Assembly (NCBI RefSeq): GCF_016653295.1
Contig: NZ_NHSF01000018.1
Coordinates: 1-45,318 of the forward strand
Length of the DNA stretch: 45,318 bases
Source of the DNA: Halochromatium salexigens
GTDB taxonomy: Bacteria > Pseudomonadota > Gammaproteobacteria > Chromatiales > Chromatiaceae
Reading direction: 5' to 3'
How positions within the stretch are numbered: position 1 is the first letter of the stretch; every line of letters begins with the position of its first letter. Made by a program: the position numbers and the translations under genes. Below, in pieces: positions 1 through 8,719 of this stretch. Below the pieces are notes generated by a model. It saw only the letters and a program-made list of their open reading frames with translations. It searched no databases and had not been told where the DNA came from.

Positions 1-75
1 CGCATCAAGCAGCGCTTTGAAGCGCGGCTCTTCCTCGTGCGCGACCGGGCGCAGGGTGATGTCGTGCACGTTCAC
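1..75 (-). CDS. DUF4338 (DruA-like) IS-associated protein, 5' fragment
   Basis: The minus strand encodes 25 residues from a GTG at 75 to the window edge, containing DITLRPVAHEEEPRFKALL. The LRPV..EEPRF.AL pattern is what I recall from the start of DUF4338 proteins (annotated as Druantia DruA-like), often linked to ISAs1-type transposases in Chromatiales. A GAGG ribosome-binding site lies 7 bases before the GTG. The rest lies outside the window, so the catalytic part cannot be judged. It is identical to the fragment at the other end. Confidence 0.55.
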   Translation of the reverse strand, partial: MNVHDITLRPVAHEEEPRFKALLDA

Positions 76-194
76 GCCGCTACCTCGCCAACCAACAGTG
101 GCGGGCAGTTTGGACCAGACGAAGGGAATTGTCCAGAATCGAGGGTAAATCCCTCAACTGCTGGTCAGTCAGAGTCAGAACGGTTTCGCCCTGC
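1..194 (-). mobile_element. left-end partial copy of an insertion sequence
   Basis: This stretch is the exact reverse complement of 45125-45318. Read on the minus strand it begins GCAGGGCGAAACCG, passes about 119 bp of leader, and enters an open reading frame that runs off the window edge. A terminus starting CAGGG is, from memory, typical of ISAs1-family elements, and DUF4338 proteins are often linked to such elements. Homology stops sharply between 194 and 195, which marks the element end. Only the 5' part is present, so family, length and target duplication cannot be read. Calling it an IS is inference from the repeat, the sharp edge and the encoded protein. Confidence 0.7.
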
Positions 195-196
195 AG

Positions 197-379
197 TCAA
201 ATCGCCGACCGAGAGACCAAACGCGCTTTAGGCACATCCGGTGTCAGAATATCCGACGGTACGCCCGGGTGTTGCATCAACGTCGTCTCGGTCACCTCCA
301 CCACCAGCGCCGGGGGCGAGCGCTGGCCACGGGGCAGCGCGTCCATCACCAACTCGGCGAAGGCCAACACGAGCGACAA
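197..379 (-). pseudogene. possible gene remnant next to the IS
   Basis: A minus-strand frame of 60 codons ends in TGA three bases outside the left IS copy. Its codons are strongly G/C-ending like the real genes here, and the peptide (for example VVEVTETTLMQHPG) looks protein-like. The only early start is a TTG at 379, the frame is closed upstream by TAA at 407-409, and I see no ribosome-binding site. I do not recognise a family. It may be the tail of a gene broken by the insertion, or chance coding bias. Confidence 0.3.
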
Positions 380-463
380 GACATCGCTCAGTCCTATCAG
401 ATGTCGTTACAATGCAGCATCGAACAGTACGAAGATTGCGGAACAGCCGCACAAGGAGCACCG

Positions 464-1096
464 ATGCCTCAGCCACAGCGCCAGCGCTTTCAGCCAAACG
501 ACGTCCTTCAGAAGCGCGATAGGTCTCTAGCCCGCCGAGCGCGCGAATCCTCCTGGCTGTTGGCACCGGTCGCATTCCTCGTCGTGCTTATCGTCACGCT
601 TGGCGGCTGCGCGACCGAGGGCAAGGTCACCGATCCGTCGGTCTACATTGGCAACCCTTTTCACCGTCCTACGGAGTCTGGCTTTCGGGACATGGCACGA
701 GCCGGCTGCGGTTCGATGAGTATCGGCGACAGCACGGTCGGCGCCCTGCTTGGCAAGAACCAGGCCTTCGACGGGCTGATCAGTGCACTTTATCAGGGTG
801 ATATCTCTAACGATGAGTTTATGAATCAGGTGTTGCTCCAGCATCCAGCCGCGGATGCCAACATCCACGCAACCGGGTGCATCATGGACCAGCTCGCCCA
901 ATGCTTCGCCGAGACCTGCAAGGCGGAGGCGGCGGTTGAACGCCAGAGCGAGGAGGCGGAAAACGACACGGAAGCCGAGAAGATCCGCAGCGCGGTCACG
1001 ATCGACCCTAGCGAGCTGCCCACGGAAGACTTGCCAGAGATCGACGGGATGATCGAGCAGTCCAAGGAAGAAGATGGTCCGAAGCCGCTCCCCTAG
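464..1096 (+). CDS. putative lipoprotein of unknown function
   Basis: A 210-residue protein. The ATG at 464 is chosen over upstream in-frame starts because AAGGAG lies 5 bases before it. A basic N-terminus (residues 18-27) is followed by a hydrophobic segment at about 32-48 ending in VTLGGC, a lipobox with Cys49, so it is probably an exported lipoprotein with an unusually long n-region. The mature part has several cysteines (about residues 70-140), which could form disulfides in the periplasm. The last 60 residues are rich in Glu and Asp and look disordered. I recognise no domain. A TACAAT that could be a -10 box lies at 408-413, without a convincing -35. It lies 28 bases before the sanA-like gene and may be co-transcribed with it. 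Confidence 0.65.
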   Translation: MPQPQRQRFQPNDVLQKRDRSLARRARESSWLLAPVAFLVVLIVTLGGCATEGKVTDPSVYIGNPFHRPTESGFRDMARAGCGSMSIGDSTVGALLGKNQAFDGLISALYQGDISNDEFMNQVLLQHPAADANIHATGCIMDQLAQCFAETCKAEAAVERQSEEAENDTEAEKIRSAVTIDPSELPTEDLPEIDGMIEQSKEEDGPKPLP

Positions 1097-1123
1097 AGAC
1101 AGTCGCGCTACTTGCCGCCAAGC

Positions 1124-2032
1124 ATGCCCGAGCATGGGCCTCGACCAGCTGGCAAACCGTTAATACCCGGGACCAACCGCGCGCGCCTGCTCAGGAGACC
1201 GGTAAAGGGCTGGCGCCAATGGCTGCGTCGCGGCCTGCTGTTCCTGGTGCTTGGCCTCGTCGGGATGCTGGCAGCGCTTGTTTTGGTCGATCTCAGGATC
1301 TCCCTCGCAACCCGCGACGCAATCACCGAGACCCTTGACGAGGTCGAGCCGACCGAGGTCGCATTGATCCTCGGCACCTCGCGCGGGCAGCGCGGCAAAC
1401 CAAACCGCTTCTATCAGGCCCGCATTGAGGCTGCGGCCGCGCTCTACCACAGTGGGCGGGTGCTCGGCATCCTGGTCAGCGGCGACAACGCGACCCGCTA
1501 TTACAATGAGCCGATCGCCATGCAGAGGGATCTGATGGCGCTCGGCGTGCCCGGCGAGCACATCACGCTCGATTATGCCGGCTTCCGCACCCTAGATTCG
1601 ATGGTGCGGGCCAAGGAGGTCTTCGGCTTGGATCGGGTGCTGGTGGTCAGTCAGCGCTTTCACTTGGCGCGGGCGATCTTTCTGGCCCGGCGCTTCGGGC
1701 TCAACGCGCACGGCTTTGCTGCAGCCGATCCGCCGCATCTCGGTTATGTCAGGGTGCGCGCCCGCGAGATCCTAGCCCGCAGCGCCGCAGTGCTCGACCT
1801 CCTCACCGGCCAAGGCCCGCGGTTTCTCGGGGCACGCGAAACGGTGCGTCTCCAGGGGGAACCGCAGCACGACTTCCCTGCTAGCGACTCAGCTCGGTCC
1901 AAACAGCAACCAGATGATCAAACCGACGAGCGGCAGCAAGAGGATCACGACGATCCAAAGCACCTTGGCCAAGGTGCCAGCGCCGCTCTGGACGATCTTG
2001 ATAAAGGCGTAGATCACAACGATCAGGTGTAA
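1124..2032 (+). CDS. sanA: SanA/YdcF-family (DUF218) membrane protein with an abnormal C-terminal tail
   Basis: A 302-residue protein, taking the ATG at 1124 over a TTG at 1112. A basic N-terminus is followed by one membrane segment (about residues 37-56) and a DUF218 domain (about 77-230) with VALILGTS, ILVSGDN and VVSQRFHLARA motifs. E. coli SanA is an inner-membrane protein affecting envelope permeability to vancomycin at high temperature; its reaction is unknown. The family usually ends about where residue 240 falls here. The remaining 60 residues are highly charged and low in complexity, and from residue 256 they lie antisense to a PLDc_N gene. The tail is probably read-through after loss of the original stop. 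Family call is strong, function weak. Confidence 0.85.
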   Translation: MPEHGPRPAGKPLIPGTNRARLLRRPVKGWRQWLRRGLLFLVLGLVGMLAALVLVDLRISLATRDAITETLDEVEPTEVALILGTSRGQRGKPNRFYQARIEAAAALYHSGRVLGILVSGDNATRYYNEPIAMQRDLMALGVPGEHITLDYAGFRTLDSMVRAKEVFGLDRVLVVSQRFHLARAIFLARRFGLNAHGFAAADPPHLGYVRVRAREILARSAAVLDLLTGQGPRFLGARETVRLQGEPQHDFPASDSARSKQQPDDQTDERQQEDHDDPKHLGQGASAALDDLDKGVDHNDQV

Positions 2033-2068
2033 CAATCCAAGCAGGCCGCCAACTTCAATACCAAGCAC
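1889..2068 (-). CDS. PLDc_N (phospholipase D-nuclease N-terminal) domain small membrane protein
   Basis: A 59-residue protein starting at a GTG (2068) after a GGAGA sequence, and too short for many gene finders. It has two hydrophobic helices (about residues 6-25 and 36-55) joined by a short KIVQSGAGTLAK linker, and ends LLPLVGLIIWLLFGPS. This two-helix layout with W-(I/V)-(V/L)-(I/V)-(I/L)-L-x-P-(L/V)-(I/V)-G is the hallmark of stand-alone PLDc_N proteins, which are inner-membrane proteins of unknown role. It lies wholly opposite the sanA tail and its downstream spacer: 144 bp are shared with the sanA frame. Its clean helices argue that it, not the sanA tail, is the selected reading. Confidence 0.8.
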   Translation of the reverse strand: MLGIEVGGLLGLLHLIVVIYAFIKIVQSGAGTLAKVLWIVVILLLPLVGLIIWLLFGPS

Positions 2069-2109
2069 CTGTCTGTCTCCAGTCGATTTAAGAACCCAAG
2101 CATTAAACC

Positions 2110-3018
2110 ATGTCTCAGGCCGTCATCGTCGTCAACCACCGCGCGGGCGCCGGCGCCCCTCAGGTCGCCGCCCTCGCCGATCGCCTCAGCGAGCACCTGA
2201 GTGCCCAAGGGCTGAGCGTCAGCACGATCGCCTTTGGCGATGACCAGGCGGCTCCCCCCTGGCGGCAACGCTTGCAGGCCGCACTGGCGGCGGGAAGCGA
2301 GCAGGTCTTTGTGCTCGGCGGCGACGGCACGGTCCTAGCCGTCGCCTCGCAGCTCTTTGGGCATTCGGTCCCGCTCGGCATCATCCCGCTTGGCACGGCC
2401 AATCTCCTGGCTCGGGATCTCGACATCCCGCTGCAGCCCGAGGCTGCGGTTGACACGTTGGCCGATGACCCGGCGATCACCGCGATCGATGTCGGCTGGG
2501 TCAACGGTGAGCCGTTCCTCTGTGCCTCGATGATCGGCCTGACCACGGCGCTGGCGCGAACCCGCGAGGCGATGCGCGGCCGTGGGCCGCTATGGGCTAC
2601 CTTGCGATTCTTGCGCAAGGCGCTACTCTTGCTCTGGCGTTATCCATACCACCGTCTGCGCATCTGGCTCGATGGCGAGCAGTTGAATGTCGAGACGCGC
2701 GCGCTGGTGATTACCAACAACCCGATCCGCTCGATCGTCCGGCCCCACCCAAGCCGCGACCGCCTCGACGCCGGCCAGCTCGGCCTCTACGGAGTTCACC
2801 AAGGGCCGCTGTGGGAGCTTCCGCGACTCGCGTTGCGGCTGATGCAAGGCGACTGGGCGCATGATCCGCGCATCTTCCAACAACAGGCGCGGGCACTGCG
2901 TGTCGAGACCCGGCACGAGCATGAGCTGGTGGTGATGAACGATGGCGAGCGCCTGCGACTCAAGACCCCGCTCCTGTACGAGATTCAACCCGCCGCCTTG
3001 TGCGTGCTTTCGCCGTAG
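2110..3018 (+). CDS. diacylglycerol kinase-family (YegS/DagK-like) lipid kinase
   Basis: A 302-residue soluble protein of the DAGK catalytic family. The nucleotide-binding signature VLGGDGTV sits at about residues 68-75 and the second conserved block [12 protein letters not shown] at 93-104. The N-terminal half is the ATP-binding lobe; the beta-sandwich half follows, with NDGER near the end, where family members carry a conserved DGE. Such enzymes phosphorylate a lipid hydroxyl (diacylglycerol, phosphatidylglycerol or sphingoid base); the substrate here cannot be told. The ribosome-binding site is weak. Its length of about 300 residues is normal. It is followed by sthA after 94 bases. Confidence 0.9.
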   Translation: MSQAVIVVNHRAGAGAPQVAALADRLSEHLSAQGLSVSTIAFGDDQAAPPWRQRLQAALAAGSEQVFVLGGDGTVLAVASQLFGHSVPLGIIPLGTANLLARDLDIPLQPEAAVDTLADDPAITAIDVGWVNGEPFLCASMIGLTTALARTREAMRGRGPLWATLRFLRKALLLLWRYPYHRLRIWLDGEQLNVETRALVITNNPIRSIVRPHPSRDRLDAGQLGLYGVHQGPLWELPRLALRLMQGDWAHDPRIFQQQARALRVETRHEHELVVMNDGERLRLKTPLLYEIQPAALCVLSP

Positions 3019-3112
3019 CAAAAGCGCTTGGCGGCCTGCCGAGCCAAAGGCCTGTGCTAACCTGAGCGTTTACGGCAGGCCGCGCCCCATAAGGCGCCGA
3101 GGTAGAGGCAGC

Positions 3113-4510
<1,398 letters not shown>

Positions 4511-4511
4511 G

Positions 4512-5999
4512 ATGACCGAGCTGCTTAGCCTCTCTCGCGCCGCACGCCTCGCCGGCGTCACCCGCGCCGAGATCCAAAAGCGCATCCGCCACGGCGAGAT
4601 GCAGACCTTCGAGGGTCAGGTCGCGATCAGCGATCTGCTGCGCGTCTATCCCAGCGTCAGCCTCGAGAAGAGTGATGATTTCGAACGGGTCGAGCAGATC
4701 AAGGCCGAGGCCTTACCGCAAAGCCATGACGAGGAGACGCGCCTGCCAAGTCAGGAGGTGCTGATCACGCGCATCAAGGCGCTGGCCGAGGCGCTAGTGC
4801 AACGTGTCGCGCGCGTCGAGGCCCTAGAGCAACTGCTCGATGAGGTGCGCACACGGCTCGACGACCTTGCGCTCGGCACTGGCGATCAGCCTGGTACTCC
4901 AGACCTCTCAGCCGAGACTGTGCGCGACCTCGGCGCATGGCTGCAAACGCGTCGCACGGCCCTTGCCGAGAGCGCGGTCGAGGCGGCACAGACCCAACTC
5001 CTTGCGAAAGACAGCTTCCTGCGCATTATGTCAGCTAGCGTGCAGATGATCCCCTCCGGGCACGAGTTCTTTGTCGATGGCAACGAATCCATTCTCGAAG
5101 CTGCGGTCCGCTCGGGTCTGCTGCTGAACTACGGCTGTGCTAGCGGCAACTGCGGCGAATGCAAGGCGCGCTTGGTCACTGGTGAGGTCTATCGGCTACG
5201 CGAACACGACTATGTACTGAGCGAGCGCGAGAAGCAGATGGGTTATCTGCTCACCTGCTCCCACACCGCGGTGACCGATCTGCAGCTGGAAGCCGCCGAG
5301 GCGCATTCGCCAGCCGATCTGCCGGAGCAGAAGATCCAAGCCCAGATCCGCAAGCTGGAACCGCAGTCCGGCGGCCTAATGCTGCTCCATGTGCAGACAC
5401 CGCGCACCAATACCCTCAGATTCATGGCCGGTCAGCGCGCCCGGCTACAGCTTGCGAATGGCGTGATCAACGAGCTGCCGATCGCAAGCTGTCCCTGCAA
5501 TGGACGTAACCTATTATTTACGGTCCGGCAAGGCGACGACGCTTTCAGCCAAGCCGTTTTCGAGACCGTCACGCCGCGTCAGCCGGTGACCCTGACGGGC
5601 CCTTACGGGGACTTTGTACTTGTCGAGGATGCTACCGAGCCGGCGGTGTTTATCGCCCTCGGGGATGGCATCGCGCCGATCAAAAGCCTGATCGAGCATG
5701 CGGTCTCGATCGATAGCATCGAGGCCTTCCATCTGTACTGGTCGGTGTCGGCGCCGCGCATACACAACCATCAGCCTTGGTGCCGGGCGCTGCGCGAAAC
5801 GCTTGATAACTTCGCCTTCACGCCGCTGGTCGACGCGGTCTGTGACGACCTGCTGGCGCTGCTGGAATCCGATCTCGAGAACCTCCAAGGCAATCGCTAC
5901 TATGTTGCCGGTCCGAGTAGCGCCATTCAGGCCGTCGTCTCGGCGCTGCTTGAGGCTGGGGTGCCCGAAGCGCGCGTCGCTAGCGAGGAACTGGACTGA
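4512..5999 (+). CDS. HTH-like/coiled-coil protein fused to a 2Fe-2S ferredoxin and a ferredoxin-reductase-like domain
   Basis: A 495-residue multidomain protein starting one base after sthA. Residues 5-45 resemble a MerR/excisionase-type helix-turn-helix (SRAARLAGVTRAEIQKRIRHG). Residues 85-165 are helical and probably coiled coil. Residues 175-262 are a plant-type ferredoxin with Cys209, 214, 217 and 249 (C-x4-C-x2-C-x31-C). Residues 275-495 follow the ferredoxin-NAD(P) reductase fold: TGPYGDF, GDGIAPIKSL and YYVAGPSS are visible. The flavin motif, normally RxYS followed by IAS, reads NELPIASCP, so Arg, Tyr and Ser are all replaced, and the usual Cys of the CGP motif is Ala. It may bind flavin weakly or differently. 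The partner and reaction are unknown; adjacency to SthA suggests a pyridine-nucleotide or redox role (inference). Confidence 0.85.
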   Translation: MTELLSLSRAARLAGVTRAEIQKRIRHGEMQTFEGQVAISDLLRVYPSVSLEKSDDFERVEQIKAEALPQSHDEETRLPSQEVLITRIKALAEALVQRVARVEALEQLLDEVRTRLDDLALGTGDQPGTPDLSAETVRDLGAWLQTRRTALAESAVEAAQTQLLAKDSFLRIMSASVQMIPSGHEFFVDGNESILEAAVRSGLLLNYGCASGNCGECKARLVTGEVYRLREHDYVLSEREKQMGYLLTCSHTAVTDLQLEAAEAHSPADLPEQKIQAQIRKLEPQSGGLMLLHVQTPRTNTLRFMAGQRARLQLANGVINELPIASCPCNGRNLLFTVRQGDDAFSQAVFETVTPRQPVTLTGPYGDFVLVEDATEPAVFIALGDGIAPIKSLIEHAVSIDSIEAFHLYWSVSAPRIHNHQPWCRALRETLDNFAFTPLVDAVCDDLLALLESDLENLQGNRYYVAGPSSAIQAVVSALLEAGVPEARVASEELD

Positions 6000-6045
6000 G
6001 CCTTGAGGGCTCGGCAGGGGGGTCAGTCGGGCGCGGCCAGATGCT

Positions 6046-6075
6046 GGCTAGTCTCTGGCTGGCTGGTCTCTGGCT
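6046..6075. repeat. two-copy tandem repeat, 15 bp unit
   Basis: Two adjacent 15-mers, GGCTAGTCTCTGGCT and GGCTGGTCTCTGGCT, differ at one base. They lie just past the stop side of the small minus-strand gene (stop at 6075-6077) and after the plus-strand reductase gene. No function is evident; it may be a slippage-prone spacer. Confidence 0.6.
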
Positions 6076-6263
6076 CAGGCCGCTGCGCTATTGAGCATCC
6101 GATTCTGGCGGGGCGGCAGGAACACGGTGCCCTTGCCGAAGCGATTGACCGCCTCGTTGCGGACCCACGCCGGCGCATCGGCGTAGAAGCGGACATAGGT
6201 AAACCCGCAATCACCCCGTTCAAGGCTGGCGACCCACTCGTTGAAGCTGTTCGTGTCGTTCAT
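6075..6263 (-). CDS. small protein of unknown function (62 aa)
   Basis: The ATG at 6263 is preceded by AAGGAG with a 5-base spacer, an excellent ribosome-binding site, which is the main support that this is a gene. The peptide has an aromatic, globular-looking centre (GFTYVRFYADAPAWVRNEAV, residues 20-39) and a short basic tail with PPRQNR. There is no signal peptide, membrane helix or cysteine pair. I do not recognise the family. It is convergent with the Fe-S reductase fusion, and the tRNA-Leu gene lies upstream on the same strand, beyond 378 bases without a gene. Confidence 0.6.
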   Translation of the reverse strand: MNDTNSFNEWVASLERGDCGFTYVRFYADAPAWVRNEAVNRFGKGTVFLPPRQNRMLNSAAA

Positions 6264-6641
6264 TTGCACTCCTTTTCGGCCCGTTGACGGGCTCGCGTGT
6301 CACCTAAGCCTGGTGGCTCTGTGACCTGTTGTTGTGAGGACGCGATCACGTTGGATCGATCCTGATTATTGTGGCCCGACTCCTCGAAGGCTACTTTCCT
6401 TGCGATTCCTCATGGACATTTACACGCCAGAATCGACAGCGATCGACTTTACCGCCGATCCGAAACCTAAGGCAGCTTCTGTTTCGACAGTTGAGGGTCG
6501 AGAAAGTGCCATCAAGACAGAGGGCGCATCTGAACCGAGACCAATCGGCAGGGGGCTATTAGGGAGAGCGGCGCTAGAGAAATCAAGGGATGGAACAGGG
6601 GATCGATCTTGGGGCATGGTGCCGCCACGACGTTTTTGTTT
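6264..6641. other. 378 bp without a recognisable gene
   Basis: Several short frames cross this stretch, but none has a good ribosome-binding site, G/C-ending codon bias or recognisable sequence. It begins with the ribosome-binding site of the 62-residue gene and ends at the 3' side of the tRNA-Leu gene. I see no inverted repeat, integrase or transposase remnant, or clear terminator. It could be a decayed region beside a tRNA, a common integration site, but nothing in the sequence proves that. Confidence 0.5.
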
Positions 6642-6726
<85 letters not shown>

Positions 6727-6886
6727 GAGAAAAATGGCCGCACAGGTCCGACCATGGGGTTAAGTTTACCGGCTTTTATGCCCAGTGGTCACGTCCGGCG
6801 TCAATGCTGCGCGCCGTCGGTCCTAGGCTTGCTTTTTGTTCGCGAACATAGGATGGTCTTGCGCTCATTTTCACTTGGAGATCGAG

Positions 6887-7618
6887 ATGCGTACCCTGCG
6901 TTTGTTCTGCGTGCTGGCCGTCGCGTTTGCGCTCACCGGCTGTTTCAAGATCGACCAGACCCTGACCCTGAACAAGGACGGCTCCGGCGTGCTGGATATG
7001 CGCTATGGCATGTCCGGGCAAGCGCTCGCTCAGCTCGAGACGATGGAAAAGATGGCGGAGGCGATGGGCGAGGATAGCGGTAAGGCAATGGAGATGGACG
7101 CCGATACCCCGTTCGACATGAACTTTGACGAAGCCCAGGTGCGCGAGGAGTTCGAAGCCAAGGGGCTCGACGGCGTCGAGCTCCTGTCCGCAACCTCGGA
7201 AACCATCGACGGCTGGCGCTATATGGACATCAAAATGGCCTTCGATAGCCTCGCGGCGCTCCAGCAGACCGACCTCTTCGAGAGTAATGAGGTCTCCCTG
7301 GCCAGGAATGCCGAGGGCAACTATGTGTTAACGCAGGCCGGTGGCGACGCCAATGCCAGCGAGGATGACGTCGACAGCGAGATGGAAACGCAGATGCTGC
7401 AGCAGATGGCGACCATGTTCGCCGGTATGCGAATTGCCAGTCGGGTCGTGGTCCCGACCGAGATCATCGAAACGGATGCCACCGAGGTTGATGGTCGCAC
7501 CGCCGCGTGGATCTACGATATCGAAGAGAACCCGGACGTCCTCACCGAGCTGCAGAACATCAACATGCGGGTTGTCTTCTCGGGCGAGGGTGTCTCGATT
7601 GACGCCGATCAACAATAG
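6887..7618 (+). CDS. lipoprotein, LppM/DUF3153-like
   Basis: A 243-residue protein from the ATG at 6887, with GGAG 8 bases before it. The signal peptide (residues 1-17) ends in ALTGC, with lipobox Cys18 directly followed by FKIDQTLTLNKDGSG. The C-F-K-x-D-x-x-x-x-x-x-DGSG start followed by a beta-rich region is what I know from LppM/DUF3153-type lipoproteins of unknown role. Residues 40-90 are rich in Met, Glu and Asp. There is no transmembrane segment after the lipid anchor, so it is probably periplasmic. It is transcribed away from the tRNA and followed by 162 bases before the SDR gene. Confidence 0.75.
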   Translation: MRTLRLFCVLAVAFALTGCFKIDQTLTLNKDGSGVLDMRYGMSGQALAQLETMEKMAEAMGEDSGKAMEMDADTPFDMNFDEAQVREEFEAKGLDGVELLSATSETIDGWRYMDIKMAFDSLAALQQTDLFESNEVSLARNAEGNYVLTQAGGDANASEDDVDSEMETQMLQQMATMFAGMRIASRVVVPTEIIETDATEVDGRTAAWIYDIEENPDVLTELQNINMRVVFSGEGVSIDADQQ

Positions 7619-7780
7619 ACAATGCGACCATGATCGGCATCATGCGATAACGCGTTTTCATTCCGGCGGCACCCCGTCAAGCCGCCGCCTCTGCCCGATG
7701 GCATTGACCTGGAGACAGCAAGACCGACATCCGCAGCTAAAGACAGCCTACTCGACTGACCGACCGCAAGAGGATCTTCG

Positions 7781-8644
7781 ATGGATCTAGCAGAAAAAAC
7801 CGCCCTCGTAACAGGCGCTAACTCCGGCCTTGGCAAGGCGGTCTCGCGTGCGCTCGCGGCGAGGGGCGCACGCGTGCTGATGGTCGTCCGGGACCCGCGG
7901 CGCGGCGAGGCAGCCCGCGCGGAACTCGAGGCCGCCACTGGCAACACGCACCTCGAGCTTTTGCTCGCGGACCTAAAGTCGCAAGCCCAGGTCCGTAAAC
8001 TCGCCGCCGAGGTCAGGGAGCGCGCGCCGACACTGGATTTTCTGGTCAATAACGCCGGCACCGCCTTTCCGAAATACTGCCTGACCGAAGATGGCATCGA
8101 ATGCACGCTGGCCGTCAATCACCTAGCGCCGTTCCTGCTGACGAATCTACTCTTCGATCAACTCAAGGCCGCCGCGCCCGCCCGGATCGTCAACGTGGGG
8201 ACCCGCATCAATGAGGCCATGGAACTCGGCGATTTGAACTGGGAGGGTCGACCGTTCCGCATGATGCGCGCCTATGTCGAGTCGAAGCTCGGGATGCTGC
8301 ATTTCACACGCGAGTTCGCTAAGCGCATCAAGGGCAGCGGCGTCACCATCAACTGCGTGTTTCCCGGCGTGTTCAAATCCAACCTTGGCGGTACCGACGG
8401 CGCCCAGGGACTGTTCTGGCAATCGGTCAGTCTGCTGGTTGGCTGGGCGCTGGCACAACCTGAGCAAGCCGCCGAACGCGTGATGTACCTGCTTGAATCA
8501 CCCGAGGTGGCTGAGATCAGCGGTGAATACTTCGGCGATTGCCGCGTGATCACGATGCCGGCTCAGGTGCGCGATCCAGCCGCTAACGCGCGCGTCTGGG
8601 AGATCAGCGAACGCCTCGCAAATCTCGACGACGCTACGCCGTGA
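7781..8644 (+). CDS. short-chain dehydrogenase/reductase (retinol dehydrogenase-like)
   Basis: A 287-residue NAD(P)-dependent oxidoreductase. The Rossmann motif TGANSGLGKA lies at about residues 11-20, the structural NNAG at 89-92, and the active-site YVESK follows about 75 residues later. The catalytic serine region, usually NVSS, reads NVGT here, so a Thr stands where the catalytic Ser is expected. The layout (VRDPRRGE after the second strand, DLNWEGRPF before the Tyr) matches eukaryotic-type retinol dehydrogenase/WW-domain oxidoreductase-like SDRs. The substrate is unknown. A ribosome-binding AAGAGGA precedes the ATG. It is convergent with tatD. Confidence 0.9.
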   Translation: MDLAEKTALVTGANSGLGKAVSRALAARGARVLMVVRDPRRGEAARAELEAATGNTHLELLLADLKSQAQVRKLAAEVRERAPTLDFLVNNAGTAFPKYCLTEDGIECTLAVNHLAPFLLTNLLFDQLKAAAPARIVNVGTRINEAMELGDLNWEGRPFRMMRAYVESKLGMLHFTREFAKRIKGSGVTINCVFPGVFKSNLGGTDGAQGLFWQSVSLLVGWALAQPEQAAERVMYLLESPEVAEISGEYFGDCRVITMPAQVRDPAANARVWEISERLANLDDATP

Positions 8645-8719
8645 GCCCCGTTGTGAAGCCTTCGCCGTGAGCGCCATGCGGGCTGTCAATCAAGCATCGA
8701 CCGCCCTTCAACCGCGTGA

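Noticed and set aside
269-463. N-terminal extension of the first lipoprotein
   Set aside because: The ATG at 464 has an AAGGAG at good spacing, and the extension has no sequence character.
7666-7687. GC-rich hairpin GGCGGC/GCCGCC as a terminator after the second lipoprotein gene
   Set aside because: No T-run follows on either strand, so termination is not supported.
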